The notes under the pieces: generated by a model
The model's database searches: none
The model's input: only the letters and a program-made list of their open reading frames with translations
Told to the model about the DNA's origin: nothing
From: Pseudomonas sp. SL4(2022)
GTDB taxonomy: Bacteria > Pseudomonadota > Gammaproteobacteria > Pseudomonadales > Pseudomonadaceae
Assembly (NCBI RefSeq): GCF_026625725.1
Contig: NZ_CP113060.1
Location: 2,796,001-2,860,000 of the forward strand
DNA: 64,000 bases
Direction: 5' to 3'
Shown here: one piece after another, positions 16,194-26,709 of the stretch
Layout of the letters: each line of letters opens with the position of its first letter
Position numbering within the stretch: the first letter of the stretch is position 1
Position numbers and translations under genes: made by a program

Positions 16194-17414
16194 ATGCGCA
16201 TCCTGCACACCTCCGACTGGCACCTCGGCCAGCACTTTATGGGCAAGACGCGTCAGGCTGAGCATCAGGCGTTCTGTGCCTGGCTGATCGAGCAGGTGCG
16301 CGCGCAGGCTGTGGATGCGCTGCTGATTGCCGGCGATATCTTCGACACCGGCGCACCGCCCAGCTATGCCCGTGAGCAGTACAACCGCTTTATCGTCGAG
16401 CTACGCGCCACCGGCTGTGCGTTGGTGGTGCTGGGCGGCAACCATGATTCGGTGGCCATGCTCGCTGAGAGCAAAACCCTGTTGGCGCAGCTCGGTACGC
16501 GGGTGATTCCGGGTGTTTGTGAGCAGCTGGATGAGCAGCTGCTGGTGCTGCAACAGCGTGACGGCTCGCCGGGTGCGATTCTTTGCGGCATCCCGTTTAT
16601 CCGCCCGCGCGATGTGCTGCTCAGCCAGGCTGGGCAAAGCGCGCAGGACAAGCAACTGTCGCTGCAGCAGGCGATCCAGCAGCACTATCAGGACCTCTAT
16701 GTCCTGGCCGAAGCCAAGCGCGTTGAGCTGGGCGGCGAGCTGCCGATTATCGCCACTGGGCATCTGACCACGGTCGGTGCCAGCGCCAGTGATTCGGTGC
16801 GTGAGATTTATGTCGGCAGCCTGGAGGCCTTCCCCACCAGCGCCTTTCCGCCAGCGGCTTACATCGCCCTGGGGCATATCCATCGGCCGCAAAAGGTCGG
16901 CGGGCTGGAGCATATCCGCTACTGCGGCTCGCCGATTGCGCTGAGCTTCGATGAAGCCAAGCAGCAGAAGGAAGTGCTGTTGGTCGAGCTGGACAGCAGC
17001 GGTTTGCGCCAGGTCAGCGCGCTGCCGGTGCCGCGTTTTCAGCCGTTGCTGTCACTGCGCGGCTCGCTAAAAGAGCTGGACGTGCAGATCAAACAGGCGG
17101 CGGAGCAAGGCAGTGCCGAACAGCCAGTGTGGCTGGAAGTGCTGGTCGGCACCGACGATTACCTGAGTGACTTGCAACTGCGCATCGCCGCGCTGTGCGA
17201 GGGTCTGCCGGTGGAGGTGCTGCGCATTCGTCGCGAGCGTGGCAATGCCAGCAGCAGCCTGCAGGGCCAGGCCAAGGAAACCCTGGATGAGCTGAGTGTC
17301 GAAGAGGTGTTCGCCCAACGTTTAAGCAGCGAAGCGCTGGACGAGGCCGAGCAGGCGCGCTTGCTGGGGCTCTATCAGCAGGTGGTCAGCGAACTGCGCG
17401 AGGGTGACGCATGA
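16194..17414 (+). CDS. sbcD: Exonuclease subunit SbcD
   Basis: A 406-residue Mre11-type nuclease subunit. All the metal-binding motifs of the calcineurin-like phosphoesterase fold are present in order: DWHLGQ at residues 8-13, [14 protein letters not shown], and GHIH near residue 227. The C-terminal capping domain follows. With SbcC it opens hairpins and processes palindromes and DNA ends. The start MRIL at 16194 sits two bases after the upstream stop; a longer in-frame start would overlap the Lrp gene. The stop overlaps the sbcC start (ATGA at 17411-17414), so the subunits are translationally coupled. Confidence 0.95.
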   Translation: MRILHTSDWHLGQHFMGKTRQAEHQAFCAWLIEQVRAQAVDALLIAGDIFDTGAPPSYAREQYNRFIVELRATGCALVVLGGNHDSVAMLAESKTLLAQLGTRVIPGVCEQLDEQLLVLQQRDGSPGAILCGIPFIRPRDVLLSQAGQSAQDKQLSLQQAIQQHYQDLYVLAEAKRVELGGELPIIATGHLTTVGASASDSVREIYVGSLEAFPTSAFPPAAYIALGHIHRPQKVGGLEHIRYCGSPIALSFDEAKQQKEVLLVELDSSGLRQVSALPVPRFQPLLSLRGSLKELDVQIKQAAEQGSAEQPVWLEVLVGTDDYLSDLQLRIAALCEGLPVEVLRIRRERGNASSSLQGQAKETLDELSVEEVFAQRLSSEALDEAEQARLLGLYQQVVSELREGDA

Positions 17415-20400
17415 AGATTCTCAGCCTGCGCCTGAAAAACCTCAATTCGCTCAAAGGCGAATGGAAGATCGACTTCACCGCCGAGCCGTTCAAAGACAAC
17501 GGCCTGTTCGCCATCACCGGGCCGACCGGCGCGGGTAAAACCACGCTGCTGGATGCCATCTGCCTGGCGCTTTACCACCGCACGCCGCGCATGAGCACGG
17601 TGTCGGCTAGCGCCAACGAACTGATGAGCCGGCATACCGCCGATTGCTTGGCTGAGGTCGAGTTTGAGGTTAAGGGCGTCGCTTACCGTGCCTTCTGGAG
17701 CCAGCGCCGCGCCCGCGACAAGGCCGATGGCGCGCTGCAAGCGCCCAAGGTGGAACTGGCGGCTGCCGATGGGCCAATCATCACCGATAAAATCAACGAG
17801 AAACTGCGCGAAACCGAGCGCCTGACGGGGCTGGATTTCGAGCGCTTTACCAAATCCATGCTGTTGGCCCAGGGTGGTTTCGCCGCCTTTCTCGAAGCCA
17901 ATGCCAACCAGCGCGCCGAGCTGCTGGAGGAACTGACCGGCACCGATATCTATGGGCAGATCTCCCAGCGGGTGTTCGAGCAGTGTCGCGAGGTGAAAGT
18001 CGCCCTCGACCAGCTGCGTGCAGGCGCCGAGGGTGTCGAACTGCTAAGTGAAGAGCAGCGCGCCGAGTTGCAAGCGCAGTCCAAGCAACTGACTATTGAT
18101 GAAGCCGCACTCGGCGCCCAGCACGCCGAGTTGCAGCGCCAACGCCGTTGGTGTGAGGAGTTGAACAAAACTCAGGCTCAGTTGCACGCCAGCCAGCAGG
18201 CCGAGCAGGCGGCGCAGCAGGCATTACAACAGGCCCAGCCGCAGCTGGCGAAACTGGCCGCCAGCGAGCCTGCGCTGCGCTTGCAACCGCTGCACCATGA
18301 TTGGCAGCAGGCCCGCCAGAGCCTGGCGCAGACCGAGCAGGGCTTGCAGCAGAATGCCGCCGAACAGCGCCAGATTGAGCAGACTGTTGCCGAGCACAGC
18401 TGGCAGGCGCGCGAACTGAGCGCCTTGCTGCTTGCCGATTGCCAGGCACAACGCCAGCAGCTGGCCGAGCGCCTGCAACTGTTGGAGCAACAACTGGCCG
18501 CGCAGCCGCAGCATGGTCGTCTGGGTGAGCAGCTGGGTAGCTGGGGCGAGCAGCTTAAGGCGCGCCAGCAACTGACCGGGGAAATCGCCCAGCTGCAACT
18601 CAGTCAACAGCAGCTGCAAGAAACGATCACCGCGTCGCAGACGCAACTGAACCAGCAAACTGAACAACTTGGCGCCGAACAGCATCGCCTGCAGCAGGCC
18701 CGCGAGCAGGAACGCGCCGCGCAGCAACAACAGCAGACGCTGCTGGCCGGACGCAGTGAGGCAGCCTGGCGCGAGCGTTGGCAGCAGCTGCATATCCAGG
18801 GCGGTGTGCTGAGTCAGCTGGGCGAATTAGCCGACGCGCAACAGCGTCTGGCAATCGAACAAACGCAGTTGACCAACGCCCTGACGCTATTGCGCGAGCA
18901 GCATCAGGCCAAGAACGCCGAAGTGGCGCAGTTGCGCCTGCGCTACAAGGACCTGCAACAACAGGTACAGGCCCAGGAAAAACTGCTGGAGCAGGAACAA
19001 CGCATCCAGGCCCTGGAAACCCATCGCGCCCAACTGCAACCCGGCGAAGCCTGCCCGCTGTGCGGCTCCGAGGCGCATCCGGCGATTAGCGCCTACCAAG
19101 CTCTGGATGTGTCGGCGACCAAGGCGCTGTTGAACAGTAAGCGCAACGAACTGGAAGCCCTGACCGAACAGGGCCGGCAACTGGCTGGCGAACTGGAAAA
19201 ACTCGCTGCCCGCCTGGAGCAGCAACAGCAGCAATTTGCGCGGGGTGAGCAGACCCAGGCCGAGCAGGGTGAGCGCTGGCAAAGCCTGACTGCGCAGCTG
19301 GAACATCCGCTGGCCGATGTCGAGGCCCTGGCTAAGCAGCAGGTGCAACAAAGCGATGAGCTGCTCATGCTGCAGCAGCAACTTGAGCAGCTCCAACAGC
19401 TCAATACCGCCCTTGAGCAGTGCCAGCAAGCGCGGCTAAATCAGCAACAGCGGTGCAGCGAGCTGGAACAGCAGCAGGCACTTAATCGACTGCACCTGCA
19501 GCAGCGTCAGGAGCAGCGCGAGCAAGGTCAACAGCGCCTGCAACAACTGCTGCAGGTTGCTGCTGAACGTACTGCCGATCTGAGTCAGGCCCTTGCCGAG
19601 TTTGGCTATCAGCTGCCGGACAACGCCAGCGCCTGGCTCATCGAGCGCCAAACAGAATGGCAGTGTTGGCAGCGCAATCAGCAGCAAAGCCTGGATTTAC
19701 ACCGCCAGCTCAGTGAGCTGGATCATGGCCTGCAGGCTGCAGTGCAGCAGTCTCAGCTTTGGCAACAACGCTGGACTGCGCTGGGCCTGGCCGATCAGCC
19801 GACCTTGGCCAAGCCTGCCGATGCGCAGGCGGCCTTGCAGCAGGCGCAGGCTCAACTGGACGAGGCGCAGCGCCGTCAGCAGCAACTGGCCGGTAGCTGT
19901 CAGGCCCTGGCCAGCCGTCTGCAGGATGAACAAGCGCGCCTGCAACAGGCCGAACAGCAGTGGACGGCCGCTCTGACCGTCAGCCCCTTTAATGTTGAAG
20001 CCGATTATCTGGCCGCCCTGCTGGATGAGACACAGCGCGCCGCGTTACAGCAATTGCGTCAGCGCCTGGATAAAGCTCTAAGCGATGCCCAGGCCCTGGC
20101 CCGTGCAGCCGCACAGCAGCTGGCCGCCCTGCAGGCCAACCCGGCAACCTCACTCGATCTTGTGCAACTGGACGAACAGCTGCTTGCCCTGAGCGCCCAG
20201 CGCAAATCCCTAAGTGAACGCCAGGGCGAAATCCGCGCGCAGTTGCAGGGCGATGATGATCGCCGGCAGGGTCAGCAAAGCCTGTTTGCTGCGATCAGCA
20301 CCCAGCAGGGTGAATACGACCTGTGGCAGCAGCTCAACAGCCTGATTGGCTCGTCCGACGGTGCCAAATACCGCAAGTTCGCTCAGGGTCTGACCCTGGA

Positions 20401-20845
20401 TCATCTGGTCTACCTGGCCAACCAGCAGCTCGAACGCCTGCACGGTCGTTACCAATTGGCGCGGCGTAGCCGTGGTGAGCTGGAACTGGAAGTGCTCGAC
20501 ACCTGGCAGGCCGATGCGGCGCGCGACACCAAAACCTTGTCCGGCGGCGAGAGTTTTCTGGTCAGCCTGGCGCTGGCCTTGGCGCTGTCCGATCTGGTCA
20601 GCCACAAAACCAGCATCGACTCGTTGTTCCTCGACGAAGGCTTCGGCACCCTCGACAGCGAAACCCTGGAGATTGCCCTCGATGCGCTGGATAACCTCAA
20701 CGCCAGCGGCAAGATGATTGGCGTGATCAGCCATGTGGCCGCACTCAAAGAGCGCATCCCGGTGCAGCTGAAAGTGCACAAGTCAGTGGGCATGGGTTAC
20801 AGCACGCTGGACCGGCGTTTTGCCGTCAACCGCGAGGGTGATTGA
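17411..20845 (+). CDS. sbcC: Exonuclease subunit SbcC (SMC-like ATPase)
   Basis: A 1144-residue Rad50-like ATPase. The Walker A motif [14 protein letters not shown] is near residue 36. Two long coiled-coil arms are unusually rich in Gln, Leu and Ala (CAG runs). A zinc hook C548-P-L-C551 lies at the midpoint, the signature LSGGESF at about residue 1043, and Walker [11 protein letters not shown] at about 1074. Length and layout are normal for SbcC. It works with SbcD on DNA ends and cruciforms. The CAG-rich coiled-coil region is repetitive at DNA level but keeps the frame. Confidence 0.96.
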   Translation: MKILSLRLKNLNSLKGEWKIDFTAEPFKDNGLFAITGPTGAGKTTLLDAICLALYHRTPRMSTVSASANELMSRHTADCLAEVEFEVKGVAYRAFWSQRRARDKADGALQAPKVELAAADGPIITDKINEKLRETERLTGLDFERFTKSMLLAQGGFAAFLEANANQRAELLEELTGTDIYGQISQRVFEQCREVKVALDQLRAGAEGVELLSEEQRAELQAQSKQLTIDEAALGAQHAELQRQRRWCEELNKTQAQLHASQQAEQAAQQALQQAQPQLAKLAASEPALRLQPLHHDWQQARQSLAQTEQGLQQNAAEQRQIEQTVAEHSWQARELSALLLADCQAQRQQLAERLQLLEQQLAAQPQHGRLGEQLGSWGEQLKARQQLTGEIAQLQLSQQQLQETITASQTQLNQQTEQLGAEQHRLQQAREQERAAQQQQQTLLAGRSEAAWRERWQQLHIQGGVLSQLGELADAQQRLAIEQTQLTNALTLLREQHQAKNAEVAQLRLRYKDLQQQVQAQEKLLEQEQRIQALETHRAQLQPGEACPLCGSEAHPAISAYQALDVSATKALLNSKRNELEALTEQGRQLAGELEKLAARLEQQQQQFARGEQTQAEQGERWQSLTAQLEHPLADVEALAKQQVQQSDELLMLQQQLEQLQQLNTALEQCQQARLNQQQRCSELEQQQALNRLHLQQRQEQREQGQQRLQQLLQVAAERTADLSQALAEFGYQLPDNASAWLIERQTEWQCWQRNQQQSLDLHRQLSELDHGLQAAVQQSQLWQQRWTALGLADQPTLAKPADAQAALQQAQAQLDEAQRRQQQLAGSCQALASRLQDEQARLQQAEQQWTAALTVSPFNVEADYLAALLDETQRAALQQLRQRLDKALSDAQALARAAAQQLAALQANPATSLDLVQLDEQLLALSAQRKSLSERQGEIRAQLQGDDDRRQGQQSLFAAISTQQGEYDLWQQLNSLIGSSDGAKYRKFAQGLTLDHLVYLANQQLERLHGRYQLARRSRGELELEVLDTWQADAARDTKTLSGGESFLVSLALALALSDLVSHKTSIDSLFLDEGFGTLDSETLEIALDALDNLNASGKMIGVISHVAALKERIPVQLKVHKSVGMGYSTLDRRFAVNREGD

Positions 20846-20935
20846 TCTGCGCCAGGGCCAGCGGCGCAATGCTTACCTATACTGGATGGCAGTGTGCGCT
20901 GTTGGCGCCGTTGCCAGTTATGGAGCTGTCGCTGG

Positions 20936-21748
20936 GTGAGTCGTGGAACATTACATTTGATCAAGGCGTTGTGCGGCCTGCTGTGCTGCTGTTGTCTGGC
21001 GCTCAATGCCTTGGCGGCCCCCCGCGAAGGTCCGGTGTTGACCCTGTGTTACGAAGATCAGGATTCCTACCCCTGGGTCATGGAGGACGGCAGCGGGCTC
21101 AATCTGCAGTTGCTGCGCCTGGTTGAGCAGGCTCTGCACGGACAGTTCACCTTCGTCGCCGTCCCCTGGAAGCGCTGCCTGGCCGGCCTGGCCCAAGGCA
21201 GCTATGACGGCGCCTTCGCGGCCAGTTTCAAGGCCGAACGCCTGGGCTTGGGGCGTTACCCGCTTGATACTGACGGCCGCCTGGATGAACGCAAGCGCCT
21301 GCACACCTCGATCTATTCCCTTTACCGGCGCAAGGGCAGTACGGTCAGCTGGAATGGTCAGGAATTCCGTCAACTGCATGGGCGCATCGGTTCGCTGAGC
21401 GGGTTTTCAATTGTCGATTTCATCCGCGCCCAGGGTGTCGAGGTGGATGAGACCAACCGCGATCCGTTGGCACTGCTGCGCATGCTCAGCCACAAACGCA
21501 TCGAAGCCGCGGCGCTGCAGAGCCAGCGCGGTGATTTCGTGCTGCAGACCAATCCGGATCTGGCCGCACAGCTGGAGAAAATCGAGTTACCGCTGCAGGA
21601 CAAGGCCTACTACCTGATGCTGTCCAACGCCTATGTGGCAGCCAACCCGGAGCAGGCTGCGCGCATCTGGGATGAAATCGAGCGTCAGCGCGAGTCGGTG
21701 ATCTATCAGCAGCAGGTGTGGGACTCTCTGGCTCGTTCGCAACCCTGA
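20936..21748 (+). CDS. Periplasmic solute-binding protein, family 3 type (orphan)
   Basis: Reads as 270 residues from a GTG at 20936. A hydrophobic Cys-rich signal segment (LIKALCGLLCCCCLALNALA) is followed by a family-3-like binding domain: TLCYEDQDSYPWVMEDGSGLNLQLLRLVEQ, PWKRCLAGLAQGSYDGAFAASF and the C-terminal lobe from about residue 150. The start is uncertain: a GTG at 20894 is also in frame, while GGAG at 20922-20925 favours 20936. No permease or ATPase genes are adjacent, so it may be an orphan receptor or a binding protein for a distant transporter. It lies 90 bp after sbcC. Confidence 0.75.
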   Translation: MSRGTLHLIKALCGLLCCCCLALNALAAPREGPVLTLCYEDQDSYPWVMEDGSGLNLQLLRLVEQALHGQFTFVAVPWKRCLAGLAQGSYDGAFAASFKAERLGLGRYPLDTDGRLDERKRLHTSIYSLYRRKGSTVSWNGQEFRQLHGRIGSLSGFSIVDFIRAQGVEVDETNRDPLALLRMLSHKRIEAAALQSQRGDFVLQTNPDLAAQLEKIELPLQDKAYYLMLSNAYVAANPEQAARIWDEIERQRESVIYQQQVWDSLARSQP

Positions 21749-21823
21749 GCCGGTTAATGCTCGGTGTCGACCCCGCGTCGGCGCAGGCGCATGATCGTGC
21801 TTCGCCTCGATGAGTATTGCCGC

Positions 21824-23110
21824 ATGGTCAAGCCTCCCGCCGCTCCACCGTCTGCCTCTGCGCTTGGGCGCTTTCTCACGTTGGCGGGTACAGCCACGCG
21901 CATCGGCGGCAGCGTGCTGGGGCAGCGTTTGCGGCCTGGCCGCAGCGCGATTGATTGGCAGCCGGTGGGCGATCTGCTCACCGATGTGCTGGGCGAGATG
22001 AAAGGTCCGGTGCTCAAACTGGGGCAAATGGCTTCGCAGTGGCAGGGCGTGTTGCCTGAACCGGTGGCACTGGCATTGGCCTCGCTGCAGAGCCGCGTAC
22101 CAGCCTTGCCCTTCAGCGCGTTGCGTGGGCATCTGCAGCAGGTGTATGGCGCGGACCTCGGGCAGTTCTTTCAGCAGATCGATGAACAACCCTTTGCCGC
22201 TGCGTCACTTGGTCAGGTGCATCGCGCTATAGCGGCGGATGGCCGGGCGCTGGTGCTCAAGGTGCAATACCCGGGCATCGCCGACATCTGTCAGGCTGAT
22301 CTGCGTCAGCTACGCCGTTTACTGCCGCTGGGGCGCTTGTTCCGCGCGCCGGCTGAGCAGCTGGAGGGCCTGTATCGGGAGCTGGCGGCGGTGATCGAGG
22401 CCGAGCTGGATTACCCGGCCGAGATGCGCCGCCTGCAGGACTTTCGTGCGCATTTCGCCGATTGGCCGGGCTTGCGCCTGCCGCAGCCGCAGGAAGACCT
22501 TTGCCGCCCCGGCGTGCTGGCACTCAGCGAGGAAGCCGGCTTGCCGTTTGCCGAGGTCAGCCAGGCCAGTGTCGACGTGCGTGAGCGCCTGGCCCTTACC
22601 CTGGTGCGCTGGCTGAGTGCCCAGGCCTTCGAGCTGGGGTTGCTGCATGCCGATCCGCATCCGGGCAATTTCGCCTACACCGCAGCCGGTGAGCTGGTGG
22701 TGTATGACTTCGGTTGCGTGCAGGTGCTGTCCGCGCCGTTGCTGGCGGCCTATGTACAAACCTACAAGGCGCTGCAGGCCCGCGACGGCGAGCACCTGGA
22801 AAAGGCCTTCCAGGCGCTCGGCACACGCCAGCCGAAGTCCACCACGCCCTATGGTTTGTACCGTCAGCTGCATGGTTTGCTCGGGCCACTGCTGCAGCCT
22901 GGGGTGAATTGGGATTTTGCCGCCACGCCGCTGCATGAGCAGGTGCAACGGCTGTTGCCCGATGTGATGGGGGCCTTGGGTAGCCTGCAACCGGCACCGG
23001 CCACCTTGCTGGTCAACCGCACGCTGGAAGGGCATTACTGGAACCTCAGCCGCCTCGGTGTGGCGCTGCCGGTGGCCGATCTGTTGCAGGTGCAGCTGGC
23101 CGGGCGTTAG
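21824..23110 (+). CDS. ABC1/UbiB-family atypical kinase (AarF-domain protein)
   Basis: The protein is about 428 residues from the ATG at 21824; in-frame starts at 21764 and 21791 would add up to 20 Arg-rich residues, and none has a strong SD. Hallmark motifs: KxGQ loop (MKGPVLKLGQMAS), Ala-rich nucleotide loop (AAASLGQVHRA), catalytic Lys (VLKVQYPG), HADPHPGNF and metal-binding DFG in VYDFGCVQ. UbiB-like proteins support ubiquinone synthesis or lipid handling, but the main ubiB lies in the ubi operon, so this is a second paralogue of unknown role. It ends tail to tail with, and overlaps by 4 bp, the next gene. Confidence 0.87.
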   Translation: MVKPPAAPPSASALGRFLTLAGTATRIGGSVLGQRLRPGRSAIDWQPVGDLLTDVLGEMKGPVLKLGQMASQWQGVLPEPVALALASLQSRVPALPFSALRGHLQQVYGADLGQFFQQIDEQPFAAASLGQVHRAIAADGRALVLKVQYPGIADICQADLRQLRRLLPLGRLFRAPAEQLEGLYRELAAVIEAELDYPAEMRRLQDFRAHFADWPGLRLPQPQEDLCRPGVLALSEEAGLPFAEVSQASVDVRERLALTLVRWLSAQAFELGLLHADPHPGNFAYTAAGELVVYDFGCVQVLSAPLLAAYVQTYKALQARDGEHLEKAFQALGTRQPKSTTPYGLYRQLHGLLGPLLQPGVNWDFAATPLHEQVQRLLPDVMGALGSLQPAPATLLVNRTLEGHYWNLSRLGVALPVADLLQVQLAGR

Positions 23111-24249
23111 CGCATGGTCTTAACGGGTACGGCTTGGCCATTTTCGATACGGGTCAGGAATACCGCGCTGGAGCCCTGATGCTGGCTGCGTGAGAACGCC
23201 ACCTTGAAACCGCCCAGGTCCGTTTCGAGGTGCTCCAGCGCGTCAATAAACGCCTCCCGTGTCGGTTCAGCGCCGGCCTTGCGCAGCGCCTGAGTAAACA
23301 CCGCCGCGCCGATATAGCCCTCCAGCGAGGTATGGTCAAAGTCGCCGTGTTGCATATCGGCCTGATAAGCCCGCACCAGTGCCAATGAGCTGTCGTCTGG
23401 AGAAGGCACCACCTGGGAGATATACACCCCGTCACCGTCGCCGCCGGCCTCACGGATAAAACCTTCGGTGCCGAGAAATGACACGCTGATAAAGCGCGTA
23501 TTGAAGCCCAGCGCTTTCGCCTGCTTGATCGCTGCCGCCAGTTGCCTGTAGGTGCCGACAAAGAACACCGCTTCCGGTTGGATGCTCTGCAGTGCCTTGA
23601 TGGCCGCTTTTACGTCCAGCGAATTGCGCTGAATGCGCGCCTGCGCATAAATCGTCAGCTTGCGCTTGAGCAGAGCGCCATTGAGGCCGCCCTTGACCGA
23701 TTCGCCAAAGGAGTCGTCCTGCATCAGGAGGGCGATCTTGCTCAGCTTGAGGTCCTTGGTCATGCGCTCGACCAGTTGCTCGGTTTCCTCGATATAGGAC
23801 GCGCGAATATTGAATACCTCAGGTCTTACCGGTGTGCGCAGAAACTCGGCGCCGGTAAAGGGGAACAGGTAAGGCACCTGCGCGCGCACCGCCAATGGCA
23901 CAGCGGCACGCGAGGTGGGCGTGCCGACGTAACCGAGCAGGGCGAACACCTGTTGGGTTTGCAGCAGGTTGCGGGTGTGTGCGGCGGTCTGGCTGGGCTC
24001 GTAGCCATCGTCCCGGCTGAGCAGGTTGATACGCCGGCCATGCACCCCACCTTCGGCGTTGACGCGCTTGAAGTAGGCCTGGGCACCGTTAAGCATGCCC
24101 AAACCCAGGGCCGCCGCCGGGCCGCTTTGGGCGTTGACCATGCCGATACGCACTTCATCCGTGCCCAGGCCAGGCTCCGCTGCGCTGGCAAAACCCGGCA
24201 GCAGCAGGCAACTGGTGATCAGGCCGTACAGCCGCTGTCGAAAGGTCAT
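23107..24249 (-). CDS. ABC transporter substrate-binding protein, branched-chain (Peripla_BP_6) type
   Basis: A 380-residue exported protein with signal peptide MTFRQRLYGLITSCLLLPGFASA and a two-lobe LivJ-like domain (EVRIGMVNAQSGPAAALGLGMLNGAQAYFKRVNAEGGVHG, typical of type I binding proteins for amino acids or similar). The start at 24249 is preferred because AAGGAG lies 7 nt upstream; a further ATG at 24267 lacks an SD. No LivHMGF genes are near. The role may be sensing or supplying a ligand to a distant permease. Confidence 0.87.
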   Translation of the reverse strand: MTFRQRLYGLITSCLLLPGFASAAEPGLGTDEVRIGMVNAQSGPAAALGLGMLNGAQAYFKRVNAEGGVHGRRINLLSRDDGYEPSQTAAHTRNLLQTQQVFALLGYVGTPTSRAAVPLAVRAQVPYLFPFTGAEFLRTPVRPEVFNIRASYIEETEQLVERMTKDLKLSKIALLMQDDSFGESVKGGLNGALLKRKLTIYAQARIQRNSLDVKAAIKALQSIQPEAVFFVGTYRQLAAAIKQAKALGFNTRFISVSFLGTEGFIREAGGDGDGVYISQVVPSPDDSSLALVRAYQADMQHGDFDHTSLEGYIGAAVFTQALRKAGAEPTREAFIDALEHLETDLGGFKVAFSRSQHQGSSAVFLTRIENGQAVPVKTMR

Positions 24250-24370
24250 TGATCGGCTCCTTGGCATGATCGCAGGCTACTGCAGGGCCTACTCGTCCAT
24301 TTCTTCTTATTCGGGGTATGCATGTGATCCTCTAAAACACTCTAGCCAGTTGTGCATAAAAGACCGGGCT

Positions 24371-25165
24371 TTACTCGCTTGCCGGTGATGCTGACGGCAC
24401 CAGTTGGTACTTGCCTTGCTGTAGATCATCGAAATAACGCTGATAACGACCGCTGTCACGGTAGAGCTGCAGGCGTTTATTGAAGCGTTCGAGCAGCGCG
24501 GGGCTGCCTTCCAGGCTTTTCGGCAGCATCAGGTGGCTGAGATTGACCAGCAGTGGTTTGGGGTGATGGGTGATCTTGGCCTGGTCTTCCGCGCTGAAGT
24601 GGCTGCGCAGGGCGGCGTAGCCGACGTTCATTTCCTGTGGGTAGAGCACGACTCGCTCTTTGAGCAGCTTCTCGAAGTTTTGCTGGTCGCTGGAAACGCG
24701 CTCGATCTTCACCTTGTTCTCGGCGAGAAAGGCATCGAATTGCGGGCCATAGCTGTATTCCAGACCACCACCGAGGGTCATGCCGGTGAGGTCGTCAAAG
24801 GTCTGCCAGTCGAAGGGCAGGCTTTTCAGGTGAAAGAACACGAATTGTTCATCAAGCAGTGGCGCGCTGAACAGAAAGTCTGCCTCGCGCTCGGCTTTAT
24901 GCATCCATACGGCGGTTCCATCGAAACGTCCTGCGGCCGCCGCCGCATAGGCCCGCGGCCAAGGCAGGAACTCAAAGGTGACGCGATAACCCTCGTCCGC
25001 CATGAGGTCGCTGATCAGGTGCGCCACGACGCCATTGTGTTTGAGAGTACTGGACAGGTAGGGCGGCCAGTCGCCGACGCTGATCTTCAGTTCTGGCTGT
25101 TGATTGGCCTGCACGGACAGGCTCAGTAACAGACACACTGCAACGAACAGGGCCTTGCACTTCAT
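24371..25165 (-). CDS. Transporter substrate-binding domain protein, family 3 type (orphan)
   Basis: A 264-residue protein with signal peptide (ALFVAVCLLLSLSVQA) and a family-3 periplasmic binding fold: LKISVGDWPPYLS, VAHLISDLMADEGYRVTFEFLPWPRAYAAAAAGRFDGTAVW, and FDDLTGMTLGGGLEYSYG. Ligand unknown. It is the third binding protein in 5 kb without membrane partners; similar orphan proteins are abundant in Pseudomonas. The gene starts a 311-bp intergenic region shared with the divergent permease. Confidence 0.85.
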   Translation of the reverse strand: MKCKALFVAVCLLLSLSVQANQQPELKISVGDWPPYLSSTLKHNGVVAHLISDLMADEGYRVTFEFLPWPRAYAAAAAGRFDGTAVWMHKAEREADFLFSAPLLDEQFVFFHLKSLPFDWQTFDDLTGMTLGGGLEYSYGPQFDAFLAENKVKIERVSSDQQNFEKLLKERVVLYPQEMNVGYAALRSHFSAEDQAKITHHPKPLLVNLSHLMLPKSLEGSPALLERFNKRLQLYRDSGRYQRYFDDLQQGKYQLVPSASPASE

Positions 25166-25476
25166 TCAAACCTCTCTGCTGCCTGCGCGTGTAGAGGACA
25201 GTAATACCACTGTGCTGGACTGACTGGCAGCCGTTGCCGTGACCGATTTTCACCGTGCGCCGTAAGAAAATGGCTGCATATTTAACTAAAACGTCACATT
25301 GTGTGCGAATACTGCTGAGGATTTTTCCAATCGCCATGTTTCTGCATAAGGATAGTTGCTGTGCTGCGTATCCCTGCGCTTGGCGTGCTTTTTTCTTGGC
25401 AGACAGTTCCCCGCCAGCGTCCACCCCTTTAGAGTGCCGCAGCGCAATCGCAGGGGTATGAGGGGATAGCTGACGC
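25166..25476. other. Intergenic region between divergent binding-protein and permease genes
   Basis: These 311 bp hold the promoters of both genes. There is an AT-richer patch at about 25262-25335. A weak inverted match TATCCCTGCG / CGCAGGGGTA lies near 25368 and 25451. GAGGGGAT before 25477 acts as SD. I see no RNA gene or convincing small ORF. Confidence 0.35.
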
Positions 25477-26700
25477 ATGACCGTTTGGGTCGTTTCAATT
25501 CTGTTTGTACTGACCTACCTGGGCATGGCCGCAGGGGGTATCCGTGGCTTGCGCGTTGATCGCAGCTGGATTGCTGGCTGTGCGGCGGTGTTGCTGCTGG
25601 TCAGCGGTGCGCAATCTCCAGCCGAGGCGGCCAGCCATCTGGATGCCGGTGCGCTGTTGCTGCTGCTGGCGCTGATGCTGATCAGTGCGCAGTTCGATTT
25701 CTCCGGCGTTTACGCCTGGCTTAACCAGCAACTCAGCCACTATGCCGAGCAGCCGGCGCTGCTGCTGCTGGGCGGCGTGCTGTCGGCGCTGCTGGTCAAT
25801 GACATCGTTGCCTTTGCCCTGACCCCACTGCTGTGCCATAGCCTGCTGGCCCGTGGCCTCGATCCTCGGCCGTTTCTTCTGGCGTTGGCGCTGTCGTGCA
25901 ATGCCGGGTCCAGCGCCAGCCTGATCGGTAATCCGCAGAACATCCTGATCGGCCAGGCCGGCGGCTTGGATTTCTGGTCCTACACCTGGATTGCCGGCCC
26001 GCCGGCACTGGCGGCCTTGGCCATTACCTACGCGGTGATCTGGCTGCAGTGGTGCAAGCACTGGGGGACTGCCAAGCCAGCGGCGCAGATTGAAACGCCG
26101 GTGCAGCACATCTATGGCGCGCGCAGTTACCTGAAACCGCTGCTGGCCAGCCTGGTGCTGCTCGGGCTGTTTTCCACCAGCATGCCGCGGGAGATTTCCG
26201 CCCTGTTGATCGCGGTGCTGGTGATGATCTCGCGGCGGGTGGACAGCCGCGACTATGTGCAGAAGGTCGACTGGAACCTGTTGTTGCTGTTTGCCGGGTT
26301 GTTCGTGGTAACGGGCGCGGCGATGAGCCTGCCGCAGGTCGCGGGTCTGGCGGGCACTCTGGCCGAGTTGGGCCTGTTACCGCACGGGGTGATCACCCTG
26401 GCGAGCCTGTCGCTGTTGGGCAGTAACCTGATTGGCAATGTGCCCTATGTGATGTTGCTGCTGGGCGTGTTGCCGGAGGCCAGCGAGGCCTTGCTGGTGG
26501 GCCTGGGGATCTTGTCGACGCTGGCCGGCAACTTGCTGCTGATCGGCAGCGTGGTGAATCTGATTGTCGCCGAAAGTGCGCGGCGTCAGGGCGTACCGCT
26601 GAGTTTTGTCGACTTTGCCCGCAGCGGCGTGCCGGTGACCCTGCTCAGCATGGGCCTGGCTGGCGTGTGGCTGGTCCTGGGCGGCTGGCTGCCCTGGTAA
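25477..26700 (+). CDS. SLC13/ArsB-NhaD-type anion or ion permease
   Basis: A 407-residue membrane protein with about 11 hydrophobic segments. Family features are LVNDIVAFALTPLLCHSLLARG and SCNAGSSASLIGNPQNILIGQAGG, the latter being the re-entrant N-P-x-N substrate loop of the IT superfamily. The second half repeats the pattern (GSNLIGNVPYVMLLLG). It could move a dicarboxylate, sulfate, arsenite or Na+/H+; the sequence does not decide this. It is divergent from an orphan binding protein and converges on rlmF. Confidence 0.82.
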   Translation: MTVWVVSILFVLTYLGMAAGGIRGLRVDRSWIAGCAAVLLLVSGAQSPAEAASHLDAGALLLLLALMLISAQFDFSGVYAWLNQQLSHYAEQPALLLLGGVLSALLVNDIVAFALTPLLCHSLLARGLDPRPFLLALALSCNAGSSASLIGNPQNILIGQAGGLDFWSYTWIAGPPALAALAITYAVIWLQWCKHWGTAKPAAQIETPVQHIYGARSYLKPLLASLVLLGLFSTSMPREISALLIAVLVMISRRVDSRDYVQKVDWNLLLLFAGLFVVTGAAMSLPQVAGLAGTLAELGLLPHGVITLASLSLLGSNLIGNVPYVMLLLGVLPEASEALLVGLGILSTLAGNLLLIGSVVNLIVAESARRQGVPLSFVDFARSGVPVTLLSMGLAGVWLVLGGWLPW

Positions 26701-26709
26701 GCTCCGCCG

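Noticed and set aside
18200-20200. Apparent tandem repeats (CAG/CAA-rich)
   Set aside because: They are coding for the coiled-coil arms of SbcC and follow amino-acid bias, not a separate repeat family.
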